Source: Fidelibacterota bacterium (GTDB taxonomy: Bacteria; Fidelibacterota; Marinisomatia; Marinisomatales; TCS55). From it: a stretch of 9,839 nucleotides of DNA. The notes beneath the pieces were generated by a model. It was not told the DNA's origin, did no database searches, and worked only from the letters and a program-made list of their open reading frames with translations. The stretch covers positions 1 through 9,839 of the forward strand of contig PAIR01000001.1 of assembly GCA_002704905.1 (NCBI GenBank), given 5' to 3'. Position numbers and translations under genes: made by a program. The first letter of the stretch is position 1. The number at the start of each line of letters is the position of its first letter. Below, piece after piece: positions 1-6,457 of this stretch.

Positions 1-1057
1 AAGACACATTAGACCACCCACTCATAGATATGCCTACATCATTTGCCATAATCCATCGATTATTTTCCAAATATTGAATCGTTTGTGGTGCATTTATAAA
101 TGGTTCATTTCCTACGATATGTTCAAATATGATGCCGTCCAATTGGCCAAAACCAATGCGAGTTCCAACCCAGGTTAAAGATAGATCTGTAGCAATTGTT
201 TTAAATTGAAAACTATTATCTATGTATTTTCCCGCTAACTTGTCTGTTCCAACTTCATAAATTACTGAATCAGAAATTGCTATAAAGTCCTGTTCCCCAC
301 GGACTGAAACAGAATGAATTGAAAGGATATTTACATCTTCTCTCACCAATGCAACAGGTGTTTGTCCCAATTTAATTGAATAAATTGAGTTGCTCGTTAT
401 TAAGGCAAGCATATCCTCTTTCGCATCAATAGCCAGTATATCTTGGTCTAGATTAGGATAGGGATTAGTCCAGTTAAGAGGATGGTCCTTATGGGGGTTC
501 CCTGAAATAATTCCTTCATTAGTATGAATGAAAAGATGATCACCAAAAGTAATAATGTTTTTAATATAACTAATATCATCCCTCCCATAAAAATCTCTGT
601 AATATACTTTATCATTAGAATAGATGAATTCCATGATTCCCCAGACACCATCATTTTTTACTGCAGCATATATCATATCCTTATCATCAGGAATAGCATT
701 ATAAGTACTAAATCCTGTAACAGCTTCAATATCTAATTGGAACCAATCGATAATCATTTCCTGATCAGGATCCCACACCTGAACGCCCATTTTACTACCG
801 ATCCAGACAAATCCTTTGGAATCAAGATGAACGATATTTATATCAGTGTCTCCCATCCCTTGATCCTTTGTATAAATCTTATAATCACCTGAATTAATAT
901 TGTATTTTGCTAATCCGCCTGCTGTTGCCAAAAACAAGTCTTGCCTTGTAGTAATCAAGTCTCGCACATCCAATGTGGATGTAATGGATCGCATTTCTCC
1001 CACTCTAACCTGAGCCAACAATAATCCAAATAATAGGGTAATAAATAGTCGTCGCAT
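1..1057 (-). CDS. Secreted beta-propeller (two-component-regulator-propeller / PorZ-like) protein, C-terminus beyond window
   Basis: The reading frame is open from an ATG at 1057 to the left edge with no stop, giving about 352 visible residues; the C-terminus is outside. The N-terminus (MRRLFITLLFGLLLLAQ) looks like a signal peptide, so the protein is probably exported. The body shows repeated propeller-blade patterns, such as LFLATAGGLAKYN followed by a polar turn and GFVWIGSKMGVQVWD, then later blades with LTWVGTRIGFGQLDG. These resemble Reg_prop repeats of sensor propellers and the N-terminal propellers of PorZ-type proteins in the FCB group; that link is from memory of the families. Its start overlaps the stop of the upstream M50 protease by one base (TAATG), so translation is probably coupled. 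The ATG has no clear Shine-Dalgarno sequence. The missing C-terminus would decide between a histidine kinase, a sorting-domain protein and a PorZ-like protein. Confidence 0.75.
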   Translation of the reverse strand, partial: MRRLFITLLFGLLLAQVRVGEMRSITSTLDVRDLITTRQDLFLATAGGLAKYNINSGDYKIYTKDQGMGDTDINIVHLDSKGFVWIGSKMGVQVWDPDQEMIIDWFQLDIEAVTGFSTYNAIPDDKDMIYAAVKNDGVWGIMEFIYSNDKVYYRDFYGRDDISYIKNIITFGDHLFIHTNEGIISGNPHKDHPLNWTNPYPNLDQDILAIDAKEDMLALITSNSIYSIKLGQTPVALVREDVNILSIHSVSVRGEQDFIAISDSVIYEVGTDKLAGKYIDNSFQFKTIATDLSLTWVGTRIGFGQLDGIIFEHIVGNEPFINAPQTIQYLENNRWIMANDVGISMSGWSNVS

Positions 1058-2133
1058 TAAAACTTAAATGGAGCGGGAATGAAACAAAGAATGAAAATCA
1101 CCAGGCAAGCATAACCAATCCATTTATTTATTTCAGATAAAGGTGCATGGATATCCTGAATTGGTGGATGCTTTGTTGAACGCATGAGCAAAAGGATTAA
1201 CAATCCCCAAACAAGCCAGTTCAGCGAAAGAAAACTTAGTGGAACTAGGGAAATCAGAGCTATTTTAGCAACCAAATTTTGTTTATTACCAAACATGGCA
1301 TAGGCTACATGTCCACCATCTAATTGGCCGATTGGCAATAGATTTAGCATGGTAACCAAAAGCCCTATCCAGCCGGCAAACGCTATTGGATGAAGCATGA
1401 TGTCTTGAGTTTCCAATAATCCCGGATAGGTAATCCAGGTAAGTACTTTCATAAGAATAGAATCTCCAAGCATAAGTGCGCCTTGAATATCCACTTTTTC
1501 TACTACTTCAGATAATAGTAATCCTATAATCAATGCTGGAACGGCAATAATAAATCCTGCAATTGGCCCTGCTGCACCGATCTGTAGCAAAGCATCCTTC
1601 CGATAGATAGGCGATTTAATTTTGATGAAAGCACCGAAAGTACCAATCAAGAATAAAAACGGCGGCGCCGGGATAAAGTAGGGCAGAGTGGCATCAACTT
1701 TGTGTTTTTGGGCATAGTAGTAATGCCCAAATTCGTGAGTTCCCAGAATCAACATCAATGTCAGTGAAAATGGTATACCTTTCATAATCTCTAAAGGATC
1801 ATCAAATATTCTAGCCCCTTCCATCATAGCACCAGCTAAGATTGTGGTAAACAAAGTCAATAAAAATAAAACCCAATGAATGCGAGGAATTTTAGGTATA
1901 TGGAGAATAACCTTTTGATCCGTTTCATTTATTCGGATATAAACCTGCTCATTCTGCATTTTCACATTGAATTCACATGATTCATTGTTTAAAATTGATT
2001 CAAGATGCCTTATGGAAGAACCATCAACCAGTTTTCCCATTGCAAGCCACTCGCCTTTATTAGAACCTATTTGATTGAGTCGATAATGACCATCAAGTTG
2101 TTTGAGTATATTTCGAAATTGAGTTTCAGTCAT
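1057..2133 (-). CDS. M50 (site-2 protease family) membrane zinc metalloprotease
   Basis: This is a 358-residue polytopic membrane protein. The zinc motif HEFGH is at residues 133-137 (His133, Glu134, His137) inside a membrane segment. The second family motif, NLLPIGQLDGGH, is at about 264-275, with Asp272 as the expected third zinc ligand. Both catalytic elements are intact. Residues 1-80 form a soluble N-terminal region, followed by hydrophobic segments near 86-104, 122-137, 155-171, 186-208, 250-268, 288-318 and 338-352. Members of this family cleave substrates within the membrane, for example anti-sigma factors. No substrate is visible here. The layout (long soluble N-terminus, no PDZ domain seen) resembles the EGY/M50B-like group more than RseP. 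It is followed directly by the propeller gene with a 1-nt overlap. The ATG has no obvious Shine-Dalgarno sequence. Confidence 0.92.
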   Translation of the reverse strand: MTETQFRNILKQLDGHYRLNQIGSNKGEWLAMGKLVDGSSIRHLESILNNESCEFNVKMQNEQVYIRINETDQKVILHIPKIPRIHWVLFLLTLFTTILAGAMMEGARIFDDPLEIMKGIPFSLTLMLILGTHEFGHYYYAQKHKVDATLPYFIPAPPFLFLIGTFGAFIKIKSPIYRKDALLQIGAAGPIAGFIIAVPALIIGLLLSEVVEKVDIQGALMLGDSILMKVLTWITYPGLLETQDIMLHPIAFAGWIGLLVTMLNLLPIGQLDGGHVAYAMFGNKQNLVAKIALISLVPLSFLSLNWLVWGLLILLLMRSTKHPPIQDIHAPLSEINKWIGYACLVIFILCFIPAPFKF

Positions 2134-2355
2134 GATTTAGCAATTAACAATTAATTACAAATTACAACAATCAGAATAGGAATCGGTTTCAAAATAATAG
2201 AATATTATACGATCCTTTCTATTCCATCTCTAAAAGTCAAGCAAGTAAATCGTCATAATTATAGCAAGAGAAAAACTTATACAAAGGAAACTTTTAGTGT
2301 AGTCAATAAAAAAATTCTCTTTTAATATATGAGGACAAGAATAAAAAGATTTGGA
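2134..2355. other. 222-bp AT-rich intergenic region
   Basis: No convincing ORF lies here on either strand; the longest minus-strand ATG runs are only a few codons. It separates the middle gene block from the M50/propeller pair and is the longest non-coding stretch downstream of the tRNA. It holds a terminator-like inverted repeat at the high-coordinate end and two exact TATAAT hexamers on the minus strand. Near the M50 start there is a run of TAATT-type words (about 2140-2165). No riboswitch or RNA gene was recognised. Confidence 0.7.
2204..2306 (-). promoter_or_regulatory. Candidate promoter region for the M50/propeller genes
   Basis: On the minus strand two exact TATAAT boxes occur at 2263-2258 and 2209-2204. 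TTGACT words occur at 2306-2301 and 2240-2235. Spacing is not ideal: TTGACT at 2306 is 17 nt from TGTATA (2283-2278) and 19 nt from TATAAG (2281-2276), while the TTGACT at 2240 is 25 nt from the TATAAT at 2209. A sigma-70-type promoter somewhere here is plausible because the region follows a terminator-like repeat, but the exact pair cannot be fixed by eye and AT-rich DNA gives chance matches. Confidence 0.3.
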
Positions 2356-2365
2356 TTATCTTTTT
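2343..2365 (-). terminator. Weak terminator-like inverted repeat at the end of the middle gene block
   Basis: An 8-bp perfect inverted repeat (AAAAAGAT / ATCTTTTT) with a 7-nt loop overlaps the stop codon of the small secreted-protein gene. On the minus strand the second arm ends in five T residues. The stem has only one G-C pair, so its stability is low. It could work in either direction because the plus strand also ends in a T run (2361-2368). Confidence 0.35.
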
Positions 2366-2865
2366 TTTATTTTTAAATGCCTTTCCTGTTTTTCATTCAG
2401 TAATTTGTGTATCCCACGGCTCTGCATGTCTAATGTGATCTGGTTAATCCAAAATTTTGTTTGTTCCACATACTGATCAATTACTTTTTTTGGTACCTGC
2501 TCTGCCTGCATATGAACAATGATCAGAGCAGAAAGAATAGGCACATAGTTCATGAGTGGATTATTATAAAATCGATCTAATTGTCGAATTGATTCACGTC
2601 GTGTCATGTAGTCAATACGATCCGCATATAAACTATCGGCGAAGGTTTGCTTTTCACCCCATGCTTTTAAATAATAGTAAAGTCGTCCATCTAATATTCC
2701 ACTGAGATAGGCAGACTTAATCCTAAATGTCATTTCAGGATTCCCATCTACACGTTCTGCAACATTGGCCCAGTCTGTACCATCCCATAGGAGTTTATTT
2801 TGTTTTTCCAAAATTTGCCCAGGCAAATATGCAGATACGATTATTAATGCAAGTAGTATTCTCAT
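2356..2865 (-). CDS. Small secreted protein of unknown function
   Basis: The 169-residue product begins with a hydrophobic signal-like segment (MRILLALIIVSAYLPGQ), suggesting export to the periplasm. The mature part looks largely helical and has no cysteines. A central segment around residues 45-68 (MTFRIKSAYLSGILDG then RLYYYLKAW) pairs an aromatic-rich helix with a Gly/Asp turn. The C-terminus is very basic (ERHLKIKKR). I do not recognise a family. The start ATG overlaps the stop of the upstream aldehyde dehydrogenase gene (ATGA, 4 nt), so it is almost certainly translated with it. It is the last gene of the block before a 222-bp spacer. No clear Shine-Dalgarno sequence precedes the ATG, consistent with translational coupling. 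Confidence 0.75.
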   Translation of the reverse strand: MRILLALIIVSAYLPGQILEKQNKLLWDGTDWANVAERVDGNPEMTFRIKSAYLSGILDGRLYYYLKAWGEKQTFADSLYADRIDYMTRRESIRQLDRFYNNPLMNYVPILSALIIVHMQAEQVPKKVIDQYVEQTKFWINQITLDMQSRGIHKLLNEKQERHLKIKKR

Positions 2866-4235
2866 CGAATGGATATCGTTTTGATGTTCACGAATTCCAA
2901 TATACCAAAGGATGAGAGTTCATTACCATAACCAGATTCTTTTACACCACCAAAAGGTAGTCGCGGATCCGAGCGCACAAAATCATTAACAAAGCAAGTT
3001 CCAGCTTCTAATTCACGTTCTGCGATTCGCCGTCCTTTTTCAATATCAGATGTAAATACAGATGCCCCCAAACCAAATCGTGTATTGTTTGCCAATGCTA
3101 ATGCTTCTTGCTCATCTTTTGCCGAAATGATAGATGCTACAGGACCAAATAATTCTTCGTCAAAAGCGACCATTCCTGGTTTAACATTGTTTAAAATAGT
3201 CACGGGGTGATAGGCACTGTTGGGTATATCAAGCATTTCACTTTCATAAACGAGTTTTGCCCCTGCCTTAATACTTGATTTAACTTGGGATTGCAGTGCA
3301 TTTCGCGCATTGATACTCACCATAGGTCCTACAGTTGTTTTATCCGAAAATGGATCTCCCACTTCTTGTTTTTTCATGGCATCTACTAACTTATTTTCAA
3401 ATTCGGACTCAATGGATACATCTACAATAAAGCGTTTCGCCGCAATACAACTCTGTCCCGAATTCAACAATCGCCCAGCTATACAGGCATTCACTGCTTG
3501 ATCTAAATCTGCATCTTTTAAAACTACATAGGGATCACTTCCACCCAATTCCAATACGGTCTTTTTCAACATTGATCCTGCTTTTTTCGCAACTGCTTTT
3601 CCCGCTGGTGTACTACCTGTAAGTGTAACGGCTTTAACAAGTGGATTCTTGATAACTTCATCCACTTTAGATGAACCTATAGTCAAATTGCGAAATACAT
3701 TTAGTGGAAATCCCGCTTCAAGAAATAATCCTTCAATTGCATCGGCACAACCTTGAACATTAGATGCATGTTTTAAAACTACCACATTCCCAGCTATCAT
3801 TGTTGGTGCCGCAAATCGAATCACTTGCCAGAAAGGGAAATTCCATGGCATTACTCCCAAAATAATACCCAATGGCTGAAAGTTTATATAACTCTCACTA
3901 AATTCTGTTATTACAGGTTTATTCTTTAATAATTCCGGTCCTATATCCGCATAATACGTACAACCAAATGCAGATTTTTCTACTTCCGATTTTCCCTGTT
4001 TCAATGGCTTTCCCATTTCCAAAGCCATAATCCGGGCAAATTCATTTTGTCTTGCTCTTAATATTTCACTCATATTTTTAAAATATTGGCAACGATCTTG
4101 GATTACCACTCCCCTCCAAGCATTGAATGCACTACTGACCTCAGAAAGTATAGAATCAATTTCTACAGAATTTAATTCAGGGTAGGAGCCGACCAACTCA
4201 CCAGTGACAGGATAAATTGATTTAAGTTCGGACAC
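2862..4235 (-). CDS. gabD: NAD(P)-dependent succinate-semialdehyde dehydrogenase (Sad/GabD1-type aldehyde dehydrogenase)
   Basis: This 457-residue protein is a full-length aldehyde dehydrogenase, oxidising an aldehyde to the acid with NAD(P)+ in the cytoplasm. Family elements are intact: PWNFPFW at 130-136 (oxyanion Asn132), the cofactor lysine in VLKHAS (Lys155), LTGS at 205-208, ELGGSDP with general base Glu229, GQSCIAAKRF with nucleophile Cys263, and the C-terminal FGGVKESGYG. The length and the GQSCIAAKRF and LPFGGVKESGYG context match the short Sad (YneI)/GabD1 class rather than the longer GabD class. Succinate semialdehyde is therefore the best-guess substrate, but substrate choice in this superfamily is often misassigned. 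Translation starts at GTG (4235), three codons after an in-frame TGA, which makes it the first possible start. It overlaps the upstream membrane-protein gene by 14 nt and the downstream secreted-protein gene by 4 nt. No gabT or 2-oxoglutarate decarboxylase gene is nearby, so a GABA role is unsupported. Confidence 0.93.
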   Translation of the reverse strand: MSELKSIYPVTGELVGSYPELNSVEIDSILSEVSSAFNAWRGVVIQDRCQYFKNMSEILRARQNEFARIMALEMGKPLKQGKSEVEKSAFGCTYYADIGPELLKNKPVITEFSESYINFQPLGIILGVMPWNFPFWQVIRFAAPTMIAGNVVVLKHASNVQGCADAIEGLFLEAGFPLNVFRNLTIGSSKVDEVIKNPLVKAVTLTGSTPAGKAVAKKAGSMLKKTVLELGGSDPYVVLKDADLDQAVNACIAGRLLNSGQSCIAAKRFIVDVSIESEFENKLVDAMKKQEVGDPFSDKTTVGPMVSINARNALQSQVKSSIKAGAKLVYESEMLDIPNSAYHPVTILNNVKPGMVAFDEELFGPVASIISAKDEQEALALANNTRFGLGASVFTSDIEKGRRIAERELEAGTCFVNDFVRSDPRLPFGGVKESGYGNELSSFGILEFVNIKTISIR

Positions 4236-4956
4236 GATGCATCATTATATTGATTAATAGGAATAATAAATAGGCTACCCAAAAATGGGCAAGAGCTACC
4301 AATTCACCTGTTAAAATATACCATGGCCACGGACCCATATAATCCAACAATGAACTCATAGGTGGTTTTTCCATGATCCAAAAATAGTTAGCATCTAAAA
4401 TAATATTTGCCATAAAAGCAATACCCAAAAAAATATTTAATCCTATAAATGCTTTTTTTAATCCATTTATCGATGGTCTCAAATCATAAACAACCACGGC
4501 ATAAACCAATGCCACAATCATTAAATGATGACCTATAAAATATCGAAAATAATGAAAATGGGGAAAGTCCTGAACAATATCCGGTGTAACTAGCCCTTGA
4601 AAAATACCTGATAAACCCCAAAAATACAGAATTTGAAATGCCATTGGGTTTCGTTTGAACATGACTAGTGGCATCATCAGATTTGCAAATCGGCAAAGAT
4701 GGAATGGCAGATGCAATGTTAAGTCAAATGAGCCGCTTACCATTTCAAGTAAAACCCAAATTGGATAATTAATAAAAATTAAGGCACCTAATGCTTTTCC
4801 CGCATTGATTTGTTGATTTGAATTTAAATGGTTCCTTCCAAACCATGGAAACCAGATAATAAGAAATAAAAATAATAAAATGGCCGCCCAATGTGACGGT
4901 CCAAATAATCCGAACGCATTGTAGCTATTCAAATATTCAGCAACAGCTGAACGCAT
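4222..4956 (-). CDS. TIGR02206/YwaF-family (TMEM164-related) multi-pass membrane protein
   Basis: This 244-residue protein has about seven hydrophobic segments. It carries the hallmark motifs I associate with the YwaF/TIGR02206 family: LPFHLCRF at 83-90 (Cys88, with His82 and His86 close by), TPDI at 124-127, FPHFHYFRYFIGHH at 131-144, DANYFWIMEKP at 188-198, and SLLDYMGPWPWYI at 202-214. The conserved Cys and His residues lie in or near membrane segments. The family is grouped with eukaryotic TMEM164, reported as a phospholipid acyltransferase that uses a conserved cysteine. Transferring that activity to this protein is inference. It sits 9 nt after the small two-TM gene and overlaps the aldehyde dehydrogenase gene by 14 nt. 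No clear Shine-Dalgarno sequence precedes the ATG, which suggests translation coupled to upstream genes. Confidence 0.85.
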   Translation of the reverse strand: MRSAVAEYLNSYNAFGLFGPSHWAAILLFLFLIIWFPWFGRNHLNSNQQINAGKALGALIFINYPIWVLLEMVSGSFDLTLHLPFHLCRFANLMMPLVMFKRNPMAFQILYFWGLSGIFQGLVTPDIVQDFPHFHYFRYFIGHHLMIVALVYAVVVYDLRPSINGLKKAFIGLNIFLGIAFMANIILDANYFWIMEKPPMSSLLDYMGPWPWYILTGELVALAHFWVAYLLFLLINIMMHRVRT

Positions 4957-4965
4957 AGTAAAGAA

Positions 4966-5181
4966 TTATGCCTTTTTTTTCTGGTTTTTCTTTTGACGCT
5001 TGCCAATTTTCTGTAAATGCACTGATGCACCTAAAAACATAACAATGGCTAGCATCCAGATCTCGTTAAAATCTTTTCCAGCGGATCGCTCTAATAAGCC
5101 ATAAATAAAGGTAGCAATTGCAGAAAAAATTAATACAACACCTATAACCAATCGTCTTTTATCATTTAATAATTCACTCAT
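4966..5181 (-). CDS. Small two-TM membrane protein with basic tail, unknown function
   Basis: The 71-residue product has two predicted membrane helices (about residues 10-30 and 38-57) separated by a short charged loop (ERSAGKDFNE). A strongly basic C-terminal tail (KRQKKNQKKKA) is expected to face the cytoplasm. No family is recognised. The start overlaps the stop of the upstream basic-protein gene by 4 nt (ATGA), and the next gene starts 9 nt after its stop. The conserved packing and plausible topology argue that it is a real gene rather than a chance ORF. Confidence 0.75.
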   Translation of the reverse strand: MSELLNDKRRLVIGVVLIFSAIATFIYGLLERSAGKDFNEIWMLAIVMFLGASVHLQKIGKRQKKNQKKKA

Positions 5182-5402
5182 TTATCAGCTTTACTAGATT
5201 TTTTTGCTGTAGTCTTCTTTTTTGTGGCTGGTTTTTTTGCTGTAGTCTTTTTAGCAGATACTTTTTGGACTTTTTCTTCCATTTTAGTTACTAATTCTTT
5301 TGATTTTTTTGAAGCAATTGCAACAGAAGCCTGCTTTAATGATTTTATTCGTTCTTTATTTTTTCGATGTTTCCTTGCAACTAATTTCTGTTTCTTATTC
5401 AT
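5178..5402 (-). CDS. Small Lys/Ala-rich basic protein with histone-H1-like tail
   Basis: The 74-residue product is extremely basic throughout. Residues 1-25 are Lys/Arg-rich (MNKKQKLVARKHRKNKERIK), residues 26-48 look helical and amphipathic, and residues 49-74 form a Lys-Ala-Thr-rich low-complexity tail with the unit KKTTAKK repeated 11 residues apart. Such tails occur in bacterial H1-like and other nucleic-acid-binding proteins, so DNA or RNA binding is likely, though not shown. The ATG has a good Shine-Dalgarno sequence (AAGGAA at 5413-5408, 5-nt spacing), which fixes the start. The gene begins 30 nt after the tRNA-Sec 3' end with no terminator visible between them, so the two may share a transcript. 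It overlaps the next gene by 4 nt. Confidence 0.75.
   Translation of the reverse strand: MNKKQKLVARKHRKNKERIKSLKQASVAIASKKSKELVTKMEEKVQKVSAKKTTAKKPATKKKTTAKKSSKADK
5199..5249 (-). repeat. 18-bp perfect direct repeat inside the basic-protein gene
   Basis: The plus-strand word TTTTTTTGCTGTAGTCTT occurs at 5199-5216 and again at 5232-5249, offset by 33 bp (exactly 11 codons). Each copy encodes KTTAKK in the low-complexity tail. Identity at the DNA level, including codon choice, points to recent duplication or slippage, and the in-frame period means copy-number change would only lengthen or shorten the tail. Confidence 0.85.
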
Positions 5403-5432
5403 TTTGTTTCCTTATAATTGTATTAAACTTTG

Positions 5433-5525
5433 CGGGAACGCTTGGGAATCGAACCCAACTCCTGCTTTATCAACAAGACAACGGTGTTGAAGACCGCGAG
5501 GGGCACCAGCCACCCAATCATTCCC
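5433..5525 (-). tRNA. selC: tRNA-Sec (UCA), selenocysteine tRNA
   Basis: Read on the minus strand, a 93-nt tRNA-like gene begins GGGAATGA at 5525 and ends with discriminator G at 5433; CCA is not encoded. The acceptor stem pairs GGGAATG with CGTTCCC (7 bp, one G-U); the eighth position is an A-G mismatch in what should be an 8-bp Sec acceptor. The anticodon stem GCGGU/ACCGU closes the loop CUUCAAC with anticodon UCA at 5490-5488. The variable arm is long (UCUUGU/GCAGGA, 6 bp with G-U pairs). The T stem UUGGG/CCCAA closes loop UUCGAUU. The D arm can form either 4 bp (GGGU/GCCC) or a Sec-type 6-position stem around a UGGU loop with one U-C mismatch. UCA anticodon, long variable arm and length together indicate tRNA-Sec rather than a suppressor. 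It lies between the SPOR-protein gene and the basic-protein gene. Confidence 0.92.
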
Positions 5526-5530
5526 AATCC

Positions 5531-5592
5531 TTTTAGCCACTAGTAATGCTAAAATAAACTTATTAGCCAATTTTGTAGACCATTGTAGCTAA
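5531..5592 (-). promoter_or_regulatory. Repeated TTAGC/GCTAA inverted-repeat arms upstream of tRNA-Sec
   Basis: On the minus strand four alternating arms occur in order: TTAGC (5592-5588), GCTAA (5567-5563), TTAGC (5552-5548) and GCTAA (5537-5533). The first pair extends with CAAT/ATTG around a 2-nt bulge to a 9-bp stem with a 10-nt loop. The last pair extends to a perfect 7-bp TTTTAGC/GCTAAAA stem with a 10-nt loop. The middle two arms can also pair across a 10-nt loop, so the structures are mutually exclusive. The first hairpin could be a weak terminator for the upstream block. The last ends 5 nt before the mature tRNA 5' end. Confidence 0.5.
5541..5570 (-). promoter_or_regulatory. Weak candidate promoter for tRNA-Sec
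   Basis: A TTGGCT (5570-5565) and a TTACTA (5546-5541) are separated by 18 nt on the minus strand, placing a start site several bases before the tRNA 5' end. Both hexamers are imperfect and both fall inside the inverted-repeat arms or loops, so this reading competes with the hairpin reading. Confidence 0.25.
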
Positions 5593-5609
5593 TTATTAAC
5601 TATTCCAAC

Positions 5610-6455
5610 CTATTCAGGGTTATTTAAGACCCGGAAATCTAATCCAAATTTCTTTTTGAGTCGCTTTCCTATTTTATTTCCGGCTTCTTTCGTTTCAAAT
5701 CGAACAATACGCACCGCATGGAGACGCTTACCATTGGAATTCAAAGTATGAACTTCTGTTGCATATCCATGACCTTGCAGCTGCTTTTTGAGACGATTGG
5801 CATTTTCATATTTTCCAAATGCGCCCACTTGGATAACCCACGGTTTTGGGATATACTTTGGAATAACTAAGCTTCGTCTGGCTTTTCTTGATTTGATCTT
5901 ACTAGTTGTGGCATCGGAGTCCAATCGTATTAGCCTGACATCCCGATTTGTTTTATCCAATCCTTCAATCCCATATTGGTCATAATTCAAACTGGGATAA
6001 AGTTGTTTGATTATTTTCAAAGCCACTTTCGCCGAATCTTCTTGTCCCGTTGCAAAGTAAGAATTCACCATAAGATCCATCGCGCGCTGATGATGATCTC
6101 CTTCAGCATATTTATAAATGGTACGTTTAAATTGAATACTAGCCTGAGAGTATAATCCTCGGGCAAACAGGTATTCACCCACCTTCATATCTGATTTAGA
6201 AGCAAATTCAGAATTTGGAAATTTCTGCGCAAGAGATTGAAACTGTTTCAAAGATAATTCACCGTTTTTATTCACCATAGCTTGTAAAAAATATATACCA
6301 GCTTCATTAGGATACCGATCCAATAGTTCCGGAAGGTTATCTTTTACTTCTTGCATTTGACCCTTTTCTAAAAGGGTTAAATATAAATTGATGTTCTGTG
6401 CATAAAGACATGCACATCCAAAAAGAACTATTAATGTAATCCATCTTCGAATCAT
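5610..6455 (-). CDS. Secreted TPR-like protein with C-terminal SPOR domain
   Basis: The 281-residue product starts with a signal peptide (residues 1-19, hydrophobic core then CLYAQ). A Cys14 preceded by LFG is a poor lipobox, so signal peptidase I cleavage is more likely than lipidation. Residues 24-155 hold helical repeats of the TPR/BamD type, including GEYLFARGLYSQASIQFKRT near 93-112. A basic linker (about 185-200) leads to a SPOR domain at about 203-279, beginning KPWVIQVGAFGKYENANRL and ending with LDFRVL. SPOR domains bind denuded glycan strands of peptidoglycan, usually at division sites, so a periplasmic wall-associated role is expected. The start lies 2 nt after the stop of the LapB-like gene, making it the last gene of that block. 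The stop is TAG. The next gene downstream is tRNA-Sec, 84 nt away. Confidence 0.88.
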   Translation of the reverse strand: MIRRWITLIVLFGCACLYAQNINLYLTLLEKGQMQEVKDNLPELLDRYPNEAGIYFLQAMVNKNGELSLKQFQSLAQKFPNSEFASKSDMKVGEYLFARGLYSQASIQFKRTIYKYAEGDHHQRAMDLMVNSYFATGQEDSAKVALKIIKQLYPSLNYDQYGIEGLDKTNRDVRLIRLDSDATTSKIKSRKARRSLVIPKYIPKPWVIQVGAFGKYENANRLKKQLQGHGYATEVHTLNSNGKRLHAVRIVRFETKEAGNKIGKRLKKKFGLDFRVLNNPE

Positions 6456-6457
6456 TA

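Noticed and set aside
448..736. Short ORFs on both strands within the propeller gene
   Set aside because: They lie inside a long open frame with clear propeller repeats; they are alternate-frame shadows.
4484..4696. Minus-strand 70-codon ORF inside the YwaF-family gene
   Set aside because: It is in another frame of a gene whose family motifs span this segment; it has no independent support.
5224..5536. Plus-strand ORFs opposite the basic-protein gene and tRNA-Sec
   Set aside because: They are antisense to a well-supported coding gene and run through a tRNA; their Phe-rich composition is the mirror of Lys codons.
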